Shown here: piece after piece, positions 52,836 to 61,163 of the stretch | Position numbering within the stretch: position 1 is the stretch's first letter | How the letters are laid out: the number at the start of each line of letters is the position of its first letter | NCBI RefSeq assembly: GCF_003688725.1 | Contig: NZ_REFP01000008.1 | Coordinates: forward strand, 1 to 64,000 | Reading direction: 5' to 3' | Origin: Thermoactinomyces vulgaris | Lineage (GTDB): Bacteria; Bacillota; Bacilli; Thermoactinomycetales; Thermoactinomycetaceae | Length of the DNA: 64,000 nt | Notes under the pieces: model-generated | Seen by the model: the letters and a program-made list of their open reading frames with translations, nothing else | What the model was told of the DNA's origin: nothing | The model's database searches: none | Program-made: the position numbers and the translations under genes

Positions 52836-53897
52836 TTGATCAACGAGATTGAAAAGATTGAAATTCCGCCGTTGGACAAAGAAATGGCCGGCAAAATGAA
52901 ACAACATGTCGACCAATTGACCAAACCGGTGGGCAGCTTGGGACAATTGGAAGAAATCATGATCCGCCTGGCCGCCATTACGGGGGAAATGTTCCCGGAT
53001 TTGAGCCAAAAAGCAGTAGCCGTGTTTTGCGGGGATCACGGGGTGACCGAAGAAGGGGTCAGCCCGTATCCGAAAGAAGTGACCGGCCTGATGATGGAAA
53101 CCTTCGACCGTGGAAAAGCGGCGGTGAACCTTTTGGCGGAAGCGGCCGGCGCCGGGCTGGTTGTGGTAGATGTCGGGAGTGAACGGGAAAAAATACCGAA
53201 ATCCGTGATATCCGCCCGGGTGCGCAATGGCACTCGCAACTTTTTAAAAGAAAAGGCGATGACCCACCAAGAGGTGTTGGAAGCGATCCAAGTGGGGAGA
53301 GAGACCGTCCGGCGGTTGAGCGAAAGGAATGTCCGCTTGTTGGCTGTGGGGGAATTGGGAATCGGCAATACCACGGCAGGATCCGCGGTGGCGGCCGGGC
53401 TCACGGGAAAACCGGTTCCGTCGTTGACGGGAAAAGGCTCCGGGGTTTCTCCGGAGGCGTATGCGCGAAAATGCGAAGTGATCCAAAGGGCGATCGATTT
53501 TCACCGGCCCGATCCGGAGAAGCCGCTGGAGGTGTTGGAAAAAGTCGGCGGGCTGGAGATTGCAGCCATGGTGGGAGCTTATGTGGGGGCGGCCGAACAC
53601 CGGATTCCCGTCATCATGGATGGATTGATTTCCACGGCGGCCGCTTTGGCGGCGGTGAAATGGAAACCGGAAGTCCGCCCCTGTTTGTTTGCTTCCCATC
53701 TGTCAGTGGAACCGGGACATGCCGTTTTGTTGGACGAGCTGGGTTTCAAACCGTTGATGCATGCAGAGATGCGTTTGGGGGAAGCCAGCGGGGCGGCACT
53801 TGTGATGCCATTGTTTGAGACGGCGGTGAAGTTGGCCCGGGGTATGGCCATATTTGCCGATTTGGGACTTGCTGCCCCGCAAAATGATGAGGTCTGA
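52836..53897 (+). CDS. cobT: Nicotinate-nucleotide-DMB phosphoribosyltransferase CobT
   Basis: CobT activates the lower ligand base dimethylbenzimidazole by moving ribose phosphate from nicotinate mononucleotide. The 353-residue protein shows LTKPVGSLGQLEE near residue 27 and FCGDHGVTEEGVSPYP near 64. ELGIGNTTAGSAV near 171 and DGLISTAAAL near 255 with the catalytic Glu region at SHLSVEPGH complete the family set. The TTG at 52836 is chosen because GCGGGGGGAG lies just ahead. An ATG at 52800 in frame has no site. It is the first of seven cobalamin salvage genes. Confidence 0.95.
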   Translation: MINEIEKIEIPPLDKEMAGKMKQHVDQLTKPVGSLGQLEEIMIRLAAITGEMFPDLSQKAVAVFCGDHGVTEEGVSPYPKEVTGLMMETFDRGKAAVNLLAEAAGAGLVVVDVGSEREKIPKSVISARVRNGTRNFLKEKAMTHQEVLEAIQVGRETVRRLSERNVRLLAVGELGIGNTTAGSAVAAGLTGKPVPSLTGKGSGVSPEAYARKCEVIQRAIDFHRPDPEKPLEVLEKVGGLEIAAMVGAYVGAAEHRIPVIMDGLISTAAALAAVKWKPEVRPCLFASHLSVEPGHAVLLDELGFKPLMHAEMRLGEASGAALVMPLFETAVKLARGMAIFADLGLAAPQNDEV

Positions 53898-53916
53898 CCA
53901 GAAAGGGAGAGGAAAC

Positions 53917-55062
53917 ATGGCAAATTTGGAGCGGTTCGGACACGGAGGGGATTTGCTGACGGCCAGCGAGCTTTTTGCGATAGACCAAGATGAATGGATT
54001 GATTTCAGTTCCAATATTTATCCTTACGGTCCGCCGGAAATCGTCAAAGAAGTGATCCAAGAGGTGATTGAAGAAAGAGAAATGCCGGTGTTATCCAGAT
54101 ATCCGGATCCGGCCTGCCGCAGGTTGAAACAGGCGATCGCCCGTTTTCACCAGATTTCCGCGGACATGGTGTTGCCGGGAAACGGAGCTGCCGAGTTAAT
54201 TGATCTGTTGATCCAGTCCTTCCGGCCGTCCCGTGTGGGGGTGGTGGATCCTTCTTTTGTCGAATACAGGCAATGTGCCGCGAAGCGAAACATTCCCGTG
54301 GACCATCTGGTGACCAACTGGGAGCAGCAATTTTTGCCGTCTATGGAAGAGATGGACCGGATGTTGAGACGGGTGGACTTATTATTCATCGGTTATCCCA
54401 ACAACCCCACCGGGCATTTGTATGACGCCGGCCGGATGTTGGAATGGCTCCGTCGGGCCGGACGGTATCAAACCATTTTGGTTGTGGATGAAGCTTTTAT
54501 GGATTTTGTGGAACCCGAGGAAGACCGGTCGCTGATTTCGTGGGTGAAGGCGCATCCCCAACTGATTGTGGTTCGTTCCATGACGAAGTTTTTTTCGCTG
54601 CCCGGTTTGCGTTTGGGTTATCTTGTGGCGGATGAAGCGGTGATTTCCCGGATTCAGGCGTTGCAGGTTCCCTGGAGCGTGAACGGACTGGCGCAGGCGA
54701 TCGGCTGTGCCGTCTTGCGGGATGAAGTTTACCGGCCGCACGCCCGAAAGGTGAGCGAGTGGCTTGAAACAGAGCGGGAAACGATGATCCGGGAATTGAA
54801 CCGTCTGGATGGTTTTCAGGTCTTTCCGGGGGTGGCCAATTACTTGCTGGTCCGCATGTCGGTAAACGGAAAAGCCGTTTCGGACCTGCAATTTGATTTG
54901 GCCCGAAAAGGGTTGCTGATCCGGAGTTGTTCCAATTATGAAGGGCTGGAGGATGATTGTTTCCGGATCGCGGTAAGAAAACCGGAGCAGAATCTGCTGT
55001 TCAGGCAGGCGCTTGAAGAATGGAGCCGGAAGGAAGGCGGGATATCATGGGCATCAAGTTGA
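53917..55062 (+). CDS. cobD: Threonine-phosphate decarboxylase CobD
   Basis: The enzyme makes (R)-1-aminopropanol phosphate, the linker between corrin ring and nucleotide loop, from threonine phosphate. The 381-residue class I PLP protein is of the histidinol-phosphate aminotransferase fold. It shows RYPDPACRRLKQAIA near residue 61 and LPGNGAAELI near 80. FIGYPNNPTGHLYD near 155, LVVDEAFMDF near 181 and the PLP lysine in RSMTKFFSLPGLRLGY near 219 follow. A GGGAGAGG site precedes the ATG at 53917. The cobalamin gene context, and not the sequence alone, separates it from HisC. It overlaps cobU by 16 bases. Confidence 0.92.
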   Translation: MANLERFGHGGDLLTASELFAIDQDEWIDFSSNIYPYGPPEIVKEVIQEVIEEREMPVLSRYPDPACRRLKQAIARFHQISADMVLPGNGAAELIDLLIQSFRPSRVGVVDPSFVEYRQCAAKRNIPVDHLVTNWEQQFLPSMEEMDRMLRRVDLLFIGYPNNPTGHLYDAGRMLEWLRRAGRYQTILVVDEAFMDFVEPEEDRSLISWVKAHPQLIVVRSMTKFFSLPGLRLGYLVADEAVISRIQALQVPWSVNGLAQAIGCAVLRDEVYRPHARKVSEWLETERETMIRELNRLDGFQVFPGVANYLLVRMSVNGKAVSDLQFDLARKGLLIRSCSNYEGLEDDCFRIAVRKPEQNLLFRQALEEWSRKEGGISWASS

Positions 55063-55562
55063 TCACCGGCGGCGTCCGTTCCGGCAAAAGCCGCTTTGCC
55101 GAGTCATTGTGCATGGATGCCGAATATGTCACTTATGTGGCAACCGGAGTTGCTTCGGATGAAGAGATGAAAAAGAGGATCGAACGACACCGGAAAAGGC
55201 GTCCGGACCACTGGTGCTTGGTGGAAGAGCCGCACCGGTTGGCCCGGGCCTTTCAACAAATTCCGCATCACCATCTCGTGTTGGTGGACAGCCTGACCGC
55301 GTGGGTGAGCAATCAATTGATGTTGTACAAAGAAGAAGCGTGGGAAGAACATTTGAAACAAGACACCCGGGTTTGGCTGGAACGGTTAAAACCGTATGAG
55401 GCCATCCTGGTCACCGATGAAGTCGGTTTGGGCGGTGTGGCCATGCATCCGGTGAGCCGGGCGTTTCAAGACGGTTTGGGCTGGCTCAATCAGGAGGTTG
55501 CGCAAGTGGCGGATGAAGTGTGGATGGTGATTGCGGGTATTCCGTGGAGAGTGAAACCATGA
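55047..55562 (+). CDS. cobU: Adenosylcobinamide kinase/guanylyltransferase CobU
   Basis: CobU phosphorylates adenosylcobinamide and then links it to GMP. The 171-residue protein starts with LITGGVRSGKSRFAESL, whose P-loop is at residues 8-15. The catalytic His region lies in RIERHRKRRPDHWCLVEEP near 44, and DSLTAWVSNQLM near 80 with LVTDEVGLGGVAMHP near 120 is typical. Its ATG lies inside the end of cobD after AAGGCGGG, and its stop overlaps the cobS start. Confidence 0.95.
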   Translation: MGIKLITGGVRSGKSRFAESLCMDAEYVTYVATGVASDEEMKKRIERHRKRRPDHWCLVEEPHRLARAFQQIPHHHLVLVDSLTAWVSNQLMLYKEEAWEEHLKQDTRVWLERLKPYEAILVTDEVGLGGVAMHPVSRAFQDGLGWLNQEVAQVADEVWMVIAGIPWRVKP

Positions 55563-56305
55563 ATGCTTTTTTTCATGCCCTGGCTTTTTTGACCCGCTTC
55601 CCGGTACCGATCCGGCTGGGCAAGGAGGGGTTCCGGGAAAGTCCGGTGTGGTATCCGTTGGTCGGTTTTCTGTTGGGAGGCGTTCTTTTTTTATTTGATC
55701 AATTGATTGCCGGGTGGTTTCCGGCGCCGGTCCGGGTGTTGTTGGACCTTTCGGCATGGGTGTTTTTCACCGGCGGATTGCACTTGGACGGTTGGATGGA
55801 TATGGCCGATGGATTCGGATCCCACCGCGATCCGGACAAAATCCGGGAAATCATGAAGGATTCCCGGGTCGGAGCCATGGGAGCGATTGCCGCCATTTTG
55901 CTGTTGATGTTAAAAGCGGGGTCCCTGTTTGTGCTTGCCGGCCATCCGGATGCTTCCTTTGCCCGGGTGTGGATCACGGCCTGCATCTGGGGGAGGATGG
56001 CCGCGGTGATCGGCATCCGTTTCTTCCCTTATGCCGGAAAAGACGGGTTGGGACAAGGCATGCGGGAGCGGTTCACCTGGCCGCGATTTTGTTTGGCTTT
56101 GGTTTGCACGGTGTTGCCGGTGGGGGTCGGTTTGGGAAGCATGGGTTTGGTGGTGGGGCTCTTTGCGGTTTGGGTTCCGCTGTGGATCGGTTGGAAGGGA
56201 ACCCGGACCCTTGGCGGTTGCACCGGGGATTTGTACGGAGCCATGATTGAAGCGTCTGAATTAACCTGGCTTCTCTTTTTTACCATTCCGGGGGTGCTTT
56301 CATGA
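55559..56305 (+). CDS. cobS: Adenosylcobinamide-GDP ribazoletransferase CobS
   Basis: CobS is the membrane-bound cobalamin synthase that joins adenosylcobinamide-GDP with alpha-ribazole phosphate. The 248-residue protein has about seven hydrophobic segments. Family motifs are LTRFPVPI near residue 11, GGLHLDGWMDMADGFGSHRDPDKIREIMKDSRVGAMG near 70 with its acidic metal site, and GGCTGDLYGA near 218. The ATG overlaps the cobU stop in an ATGA junction. The stop in turn overlaps cobC. Confidence 0.95.
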   Translation: MNAFFHALAFLTRFPVPIRLGKEGFRESPVWYPLVGFLLGGVLFLFDQLIAGWFPAPVRVLLDLSAWVFFTGGLHLDGWMDMADGFGSHRDPDKIREIMKDSRVGAMGAIAAILLLMLKAGSLFVLAGHPDASFARVWITACIWGRMAAVIGIRFFPYAGKDGLGQGMRERFTWPRFCLALVCTVLPVGVGLGSMGLVVGLFAVWVPLWIGWKGTRTLGGCTGDLYGAMIEASELTWLLFFTIPGVLS

Positions 56306-56910
56306 TGCGGTTGATATGGATTCGCCATGGCGAAACCAAGGGAAATCAGATGAAACGGTACATCGGGCATTTGGACGAGCCGCTGGCTGAAACGGGAAAA
56401 GAACAGGCATTCCGGTTGGCGGAAGCACTTTCGCGCGAAAAGATTGACTTTGTGGTGACCAGCGATTTGAAAAGGGCCGTCCAGACCGCCCGTCCCTTTC
56501 TTCAAAAACATCCCGGGATTCCGGTGGCCGTCATGCCGGCTTTGAGAGAGTGTTCATTTGGGATTTGGGAAGGAAAAACGTATCAGGAAGCGGAGAAGTT
56601 GGCCAAAGAGGCTTGGTGGAACTGGATCCGTGATCCGGTCCGTTTTGCTCCCCCAAAGGGGGAAAGCCTCATGGATCTGCACCACCGCATGCAATGTTTC
56701 CTTCGCGAATTGGAACAAAACCGGCCCGGGGACACCGTGGCCGTTTTTACACATGGCGGCCCCATCCGCTGGTTTGTTGCTTATCATGTGTATCAGTGCC
56801 GGGACGACTTTTGGAAGCCGTCCATCGGGCACGGAGAGGGATGGGTTGCCGAAAAAAAGGAGGCTGAGTGGATCATCAGCCGTTCTTTGTTTCAGAAAGG
56901 AGACTTTTGA
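56302..56910 (+). CDS. cobC: Alpha-ribazole phosphatase-type histidine phosphatase CobC
   Basis: The 202-residue protein is a histidine phosphatase. The catalytic RHGET is at residues 8-12, the second Arg in DLKRAVQTARPF near 55, Glu in LRECSFGIWEG near 82 and the second His in VFTHGGPIRWF near 150. Within the operon it is expected to remove the phosphate from alpha-ribazole phosphate or from cobalamin phosphate. Its start overlaps cobS by four bases, and its stop overlaps cbiZ in a TGATG junction. Confidence 0.9.
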   Translation: MMRLIWIRHGETKGNQMKRYIGHLDEPLAETGKEQAFRLAEALSREKIDFVVTSDLKRAVQTARPFLQKHPGIPVAVMPALRECSFGIWEGKTYQEAEKLAKEAWWNWIRDPVRFAPPKGESLMDLHHRMQCFLRELEQNRPGDTVAVFTHGGPIRWFVAYHVYQCRDDFWKPSIGHGEGWVAEKKEAEWIISRSLFQKGDF

Positions 56911-57614
56911 TGGATTGGTTTCATCGAGCCAGTTGCCCGATTTCATGGACGGTTCACCCGGAAATGCTGATGATTGAGTCAAAACGGCCGTTGAAAGTTT
57001 TGACCAGTGCGGTTTACGGAAGTGACCGGTTCTCTTGCAAACGGATGATCAACCGGCATGTCGGACGCGATTATGCGGCGAAAGAGCCGGAAGAAGAGAT
57101 CCGGGATTGGTTAACCCGGAAAAAGATTCCCCTTGACGAAACGGTCGTGCTGATGACAGCTGCCCGGGTGGACCGGGTTTGCCGCCGTTTTGTTGAGGAG
57201 AAAACCTTCAAGATGGCGGTGTTTGTCACAGCCGGTGTGGGAAATGCAGCCCGTGCCGGGGAATCATACCCGGTGTTTTGGAACGATCAGGAATACATGC
57301 CGCACACGATCAACACGGTGATTGTGATCGACGGACGGATGACACAGGCGGCAATGGTGAATGCCGTCATCACGGCAACCGAAGCCAAAGCGGCGGCACT
57401 GCAAGACTTGAAAGTAAAAGATGCCCGCGGAAACCCGGCCACCGGCACCACAACGGATGCGATTCTCATTGCTTCGACCCAGGATCCGGCAAGAAAGGAT
57501 CTGCATGCCTATGCGGGATTGTCCAGCCCGTTGGGAAGCGCTTTGGGAAAAGCCGTCTATCAGGCGGTGAAAGAAGCCGTGCTGGCAGAAAGATACGGGG
57601 AGGAGCGCATATGA
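56910..57614 (+). CDS. cbiZ: Adenosylcobinamide amidohydrolase CbiZ
   Basis: CbiZ cuts the aminopropanol arm from adenosylcobinamide to give adenosylcobyric acid. This lets a cell salvage cobamides with the wrong lower ligand. The 234-residue protein shows TAARVDRV near residue 86, FVTAGVGNAARAGE near 107, HTINTVIVIDGRMTQAAMVNAVITATEAKAAAL near 132 and GTTTDAI near 181. Its presence beside cbiB makes a complete release-and-rebuild route. The ATG overlaps the cobC stop, and AAAGGAG lies ahead of it. Confidence 0.92.
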   Translation: MDWFHRASCPISWTVHPEMLMIESKRPLKVLTSAVYGSDRFSCKRMINRHVGRDYAAKEPEEEIRDWLTRKKIPLDETVVLMTAARVDRVCRRFVEEKTFKMAVFVTAGVGNAARAGESYPVFWNDQEYMPHTINTVIVIDGRMTQAAMVNAVITATEAKAAALQDLKVKDARGNPATGTTTDAILIASTQDPARKDLHAYAGLSSPLGSALGKAVYQAVKEAVLAERYGEERI

Positions 57615-58588
57615 CCACGGCCGCTGTTTTGATCCTGGCATTTCTTTTGGATTGTCTTTTTGCGGATCCCGCAAACCGTTATCATCCGGTGGTGGGGATG
57701 GGGAAAGCCATTGGGTGGCTGGACCGCCGCATCCGCTTTTTTGGCCGGAAAAGAGGGTGGAATGAAAAAGAAGAGGCGTGGAAGTGGCGCTGTGCCGGGA
57801 TGATTTTGCCGCTGGTTGTGGTGGGTGGCGTTTGGCTTTTGACCTTTTTCGGGGTTCAAGGCATGAAGCAGCTGCATCCGGTGGCCGGCCTTTTGTTTGA
57901 AGCGGTGCTGGTTTGGCTGACGATGGCTCCGCGCAGTTTGGCTGAGTCGGGAAAAGACATTTATTCCGCTTTGGTGGAAAAAAAGATCGGTGAGGCGCGC
58001 CGTCGTTTGTCCATGGTGGTCGGAAGAGACACGGATTCGTTGGATGAAGCGGAAATTGTGAGAGGTGGTGTGGAAACCATTGCGGAAAATATTGTGGACG
58101 CGGTCATATCCCCTCTTTTTTATGCGGCATTGGGAGGAGCGCCGCTGGCCATGGCTTACCGTGCAGTCAATACCCTGGATTCCATGGTCGGATACAAAAA
58201 CGAGACCTATTTGCACCTGGGCTGGGCTTCGGCGAGGATGGATGATCTGGCCAACTGGATTCCGGCCCGCGTTTTGATCCCGTTTATGTTGGCAGCCTTC
58301 GGTTTGTTGCGGCTGAGCCCGGGCCCGGCTTTTCAAGCGTGGAGGCGGGATGCCCGGCAACATCCCAGTCCCAACAGCGGCATTCCTGAGTCCCTGATGG
58401 CGGGCGGGCTTCAAATCCGGTTGGGGGGAGTCAATACTTATTTCGGCAAAAAATCGTTCCGTGCTTACATGGGAAAACCGGTTCAGGACAAAAAACCGGA
58501 ACACCTGCTTAAGGCGATCCGGGTGATGTGGCTTGCTTCCGGATTGTATCTTTTGGCCCTTTCAGGGGTTTGCTGCGCGATTTTTTAA
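57611..58588 (+). CDS. cbiB: Adenosylcobinamide-phosphate synthase CbiB
   Basis: CbiB attaches aminopropanol phosphate, made by CobD, to adenosylcobyric acid. The 325-residue membrane protein has several hydrophobic segments. The motifs are LDCLFADPANRYHPVVGMGKAIGWLD near residue 13, GRDTDSLDEAEIVRGGVETIAENIVDAVISPLF near 140 and AYRAVNTLDSMVGYKNE near 180. HPSPNSGIPESLMAGGL near 257 completes the set. The ATG overlaps the cbiZ stop by four bases. It is the last gene of the salvage operon, and no strong terminator was seen after it. Confidence 0.95.
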   Translation: MTTAAVLILAFLLDCLFADPANRYHPVVGMGKAIGWLDRRIRFFGRKRGWNEKEEAWKWRCAGMILPLVVVGGVWLLTFFGVQGMKQLHPVAGLLFEAVLVWLTMAPRSLAESGKDIYSALVEKKIGEARRRLSMVVGRDTDSLDEAEIVRGGVETIAENIVDAVISPLFYAALGGAPLAMAYRAVNTLDSMVGYKNETYLHLGWASARMDDLANWIPARVLIPFMLAAFGLLRLSPGPAFQAWRRDARQHPSPNSGIPESLMAGGLQIRLGGVNTYFGKKSFRAYMGKPVQDKKPEHLLKAIRVMWLASGLYLLALSGVCCAIF

Positions 58589-58665
58589 ATAAAAATCAAG
58601 GGCATGTTCTTCTTGAAATCGGGTAAATACTGTAAGTGGGATATTATCGACAAGGGGCCAAGCCC

Positions 58666-59367
58666 ATGAATCAGATCCGAAAGATTGAAGAAGCCATCGG
58701 GGAAATCATTTTCCACGCCCATCCGGAAAATGAACCGGTCACAATTGAGTATATTCCCCCCGCATTCAACCTGGTCGGTTACGGCACGGATGCAGTGGTC
58801 GTCAGCCATCCGGAATGCAAAGGCCGGGTTTTGAAGGTGTTTGCGGAGGGCCGTCTTCACAAAGTGGATCAAGAGTTTCAAGTTTACCAAAAGTTGAAGG
58901 GGTCCCCTTATTTTGCCCGTTGCTACGACAAAGGGGACAATTATTTGATTTTGAGTCATGAACAAGGGATGAACTTGTATCAGTGTTTGTGCGAAGGAGT
59001 TGAAATCCCGGAGCAGGTGATCATCGATGTGGAACACGCACGTCGTGAAGCGCGGTTCAAAGGGTTGAACCCGCGTGACATTCATTTGAAAAATGTCCTT
59101 CTGCAAAAAGGGCGCGGAAAACTGTTGGATGTTTCCGAATATATGAAACCCGGGAATGACCGGCGTTGGGATGCCCTGGTAGAGGCATATTACGAATTTT
59201 ATCCGTTGATTAGGGGACGCAAAGTCCCTGTTTGGCTGCTGGAAAGCGTCAAAATGATGTATAACCGCAAAACTTCCTCCGCTTTTTCCGTCCGGGAGTT
59301 TGGCCGGAAGTTTGTCAAATGGTTGGGGGATACACAATCAGAGGGGAGTGCCGACGAAAATGTTTAA
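58666..59367 (+). CDS. Protein-kinase-like protein (YrzF/YbdM-like)
   Basis: The 233-residue protein looks like a minimal eukaryotic-type kinase fold. A glycine loop YGTDAVV near residue 39 and a possible ATP lysine in RVLKVFAEG near 58 are visible. LILSHEQGMNLYQCL corresponds to the hinge, NPRDIHLKNVLL near 135 to the catalytic loop, and GKLLDVSEYM to the metal Asp position (DVS instead of DFG). It resembles small Bacillus kinase-like proteins such as YrzF. Activity cannot be told from the sequence. The ATG at 58666 follows AAGGGGCC. It overlaps the next gene by 8 bases. Confidence 0.75.
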   Translation: MNQIRKIEEAIGEIIFHAHPENEPVTIEYIPPAFNLVGYGTDAVVVSHPECKGRVLKVFAEGRLHKVDQEFQVYQKLKGSPYFARCYDKGDNYLILSHEQGMNLYQCLCEGVEIPEQVIIDVEHARREARFKGLNPRDIHLKNVLLQKGRGKLLDVSEYMKPGNDRRWDALVEAYYEFYPLIRGRKVPVWLLESVKMMYNRKTSSAFSVREFGRKFVKWLGDTQSEGSADENV

Positions 59368-59785
59368 AAATCCTTCGGACGAAATCCGGAAAAAACTGCT
59401 CAAAGAGGCGAAAAATATTGCAGTGGTGGGTTGTTCCGACAATCCGGCCCGGACCAGTCACATGATTGCGGAAGCTTTGCAAAAGGCAAGCTATCGGATC
59501 TTTCCGGTGAATCCCAATTTAACCGGACCGGTGTTGGGGGAAAAACCATATGCCTCCTTGACCGAAATCAAAGAACCGATCGATATTGTCAATGTTTTCC
59601 GCCGCAGCGAACATGTTTTTCCGGTGGCCAAAGAAGCCGTGGAAGCCGGAGCGAAAGCGCTATGGCTGCAAGAAGGAGTGATCCATGAAGAAGCGGCGCG
59701 CTATGCCGGAGAAAATGGTCTGATTGTGGTGATGGACCGTTGCATCAAAGTGGATCATGCCATTTTAGTGGGAACAAACCGGTAA
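59360..59785 (+). CDS. CoA-binding domain protein, YccU-like
   Basis: The 141-residue Rossmann-like protein belongs to the CoA_binding_2/YccU family. The nucleotide loop is VVGCSDNPARTSHMI at about residues 22-36. The pattern IFPVNPNLTGPVLGEKPYASLTEI near 48 and ALWLQEGVIHEEAARYA near 98 are characteristic. The likely end MDRCIKVDH is also typical. The role is unknown. It overlaps the kinase-like gene by 8 bases, so the two are an operon, and a terminator follows. Confidence 0.88.
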   Translation: MFKNPSDEIRKKLLKEAKNIAVVGCSDNPARTSHMIAEALQKASYRIFPVNPNLTGPVLGEKPYASLTEIKEPIDIVNVFRRSEHVFPVAKEAVEAGAKALWLQEGVIHEEAARYAGENGLIVVMDRCIKVDHAILVGTNR

Positions 59786-59798
59786 TCAGGTGCAGGAT

Positions 59799-59833
59799 TT
59801 AAGGAGTCCCGACCCGTCCGGGGCTCTTTTGAT
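59799..59833 (+). terminator. Terminator after the CoA-binding protein gene
   Basis: GAGTCCCG and CGGGGCTC make an eight-pair stem with one G-T pair. TTTTG follows. Confidence 0.72.
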
Positions 59834-59855
59834 TTTGTCAATTCTCAAAAAAATT

Positions 59856-59862
59856 TGTCGAA
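59856..59862 (+). promoter_or_regulatory. Spo0A box upstream of a small gene
   Basis: TGTCGAA (59856-59862), inside TTTGTCGAAA, is an exact match to the Spo0A consensus. A CATAAT-type -10 element is at 59891-59896 and the small gene starts at 59938. The placement fits activation at the sporulation switch. Confidence 0.55.
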
Positions 59863-59937
59863 AGATATCGTATTTTGATTCTATTTGTGTCATAATATAA
59901 AAAACAAGTTGTAAAAAACGGACGGGGTGATGCTCTC

Positions 59938-60126
59938 ATGCAAACCATGAAGCTTTCGCAGTTAGTTCTTGTTGTGTCCCCTGAACTTTACGACTTATTG
60001 ACGGAAACGGAGCGGAATGCGAGTATCATGGTTCACGGGAAGCTTTCAGACATTAACAAAGACGATATGAACCGGATTATCGCCCAAACCATTCAGTATC
60101 ACCATGAATCTTCGGTTTACCATTGA
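59938..60126 (+). CDS. Small protein of unknown function, 62 residues
   Basis: The product is not recognised. It is a soluble, mixed-charge peptide with an N-terminal hydrophobic strand (SQLVLVVSPELYDLL) and a helical C-terminal half that ends in HHESSVYH. ACGGGGTGATG lies about six bases ahead of the ATG. A perfect Spo0A box and a likely -10 element lie upstream, and a perfect terminator follows, so it is its own transcript. A second ATG at 59947 is also possible. Confidence 0.6.
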   Translation: MQTMKLSQLVLVVSPELYDLLTETERNASIMVHGKLSDINKDDMNRIIAQTIQYHHESSVYH

Positions 60127-60143
60127 GATAGATGTTTCGGATC

Positions 60144-60181
60144 AAAAAGGGATTCATCCCGTTGTGGATGAATCCCTTTTT
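60144..60181. terminator. Bidirectional terminator
   Basis: AAAAAGGGATTCATCC and GGATGAATCCCTTTTT form a perfect 16-pair stem with a six-base loop. It lies between the small gene and the convergent thioesterase gene. Confidence 0.95.
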
Positions 60182-60192
60182 GACTGCGGTTT

Positions 60193-60678
60193 TTATTCGA
60201 TCGGCTCCATCTTTTGTTCATAAGCACGGATGCGATCTTTGACTTCCTCCGGAATCGGCTGGCTTTTACCGGTTTTGGGATCAATATAAACCACCGCGCC
60301 CCTTCCTGCGGCCGACAGCGTTTTGTTTTCGCCTGTCACCAATGCATATTCGAAGTCGGCACTGCTTTTTCCCAGACGGGAAATGCGGACACCGAGCGAA
60401 ACTTTCTCCCCAAAATGAACTTGTTTTAAGTATTGGCATTCCAAGCTGGCGGTGACAATCACGCCTTGTGCGGAGCGTTGGGAAGCATCCAGCAGGCTCT
60501 TGGTCAAATCCAGCGCTTCCAGATAAGCGATCCTCCCGTATTCGAAATAACTGAAATAACTGACATTATTGATGTGTCCGAGTTGGTCCGTATCTGAAAA
60601 ACGAACTTGGATCGGAGTAAAAAAGCGAAACTTTTCCAGCCATTGTTCCGGCGCTTGGTCCATCCAAGCAATTTTCAT
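60193..60678 (-). CDS. Hotdog-fold acyl-CoA thioesterase, YbgC/FcbC type
   Basis: The 161-residue protein has the 4-hydroxybenzoyl-CoA thioesterase motif RFSDTDQLGHINNVSYFSYFEYGR at about residues 26-49. Its Asp is the likely catalytic residue. The middle part (ECQYLKQVHFGEKVSLGVRISRLG) forms the usual long beta strands. It probably hydrolyses an acyl-CoA, but the chain is unknown. GGAGGAAC precedes the ATG, and it ends at a bidirectional terminator. Confidence 0.86.
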   Translation of the reverse strand: MKIAWMDQAPEQWLEKFRFFTPIQVRFSDTDQLGHINNVSYFSYFEYGRIAYLEALDLTKSLLDASQRSAQGVIVTASLECQYLKQVHFGEKVSLGVRISRLGKSSADFEYALVTGENKTLSAAGRGAVVYIDPKTGKSQPIPEEVKDRIRAYEQKMEPIE

Positions 60679-61163
60679 CTTCGGTTCCTCCTTGTCCGGA
60701 ATCCAAAATAAGGAAATGAAAATAATGATGTAAAAAGGGATGAGGATAATAAAATGAGTATTTCTTCATTATAATAAAAATTTAGGCATAAATATATGAA
60801 ATATTGATAGGATTATGTGAAAAATATTTAAATTAATTGCAGAAATAAAATAGTACTTATGATATACTAAACATGGAATTAATCGGATTATTTTGTTTGT
60901 TAGTGAACAAAGTGAACAGATTGCATGATGATTGTCATCTTTTCCATGAAATATTCTGCACCGGAAACGGCCAAGACTTTACCATCATAAAATGGCAGGA
61001 TGGATATTTTTTTGGCATGCGTCAGGGAAGAATTCAGCATTCTTCATGAAAACCCTGGTTTTTCAGCCAATTTGGCCGGGGTTTGTTTTCTGTCATGAAG
61101 TGAATAACGATTCAGTGAGGGTTGATCATAGAACAGACTTCTTGGACTAAGGGGGAAACGAAA
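60679..61163. other. AT-rich intergenic region with a terminator-like hairpin
   Basis: No sure gene is seen in this 485-base stretch. An extended -10 element TGATATACT lies at about 60858-60866. A 58-codon open frame runs from ATG 60873 to TGA 61049 but has no ribosome site. A hairpin AAACCCTGG/CCGGGGTTT with a T-rich tail follows at about 61049-61090. A transcript of about 200 bases between these signals is possible. Confidence 0.35.

Noticed and set aside
57560-58504. Minus-strand open frame of 314 codons opposite cbiB
   Set aside because: It is a shadow of cbiB and cbiZ with no ribosome site and a His/Gln/Arg-rich translation.
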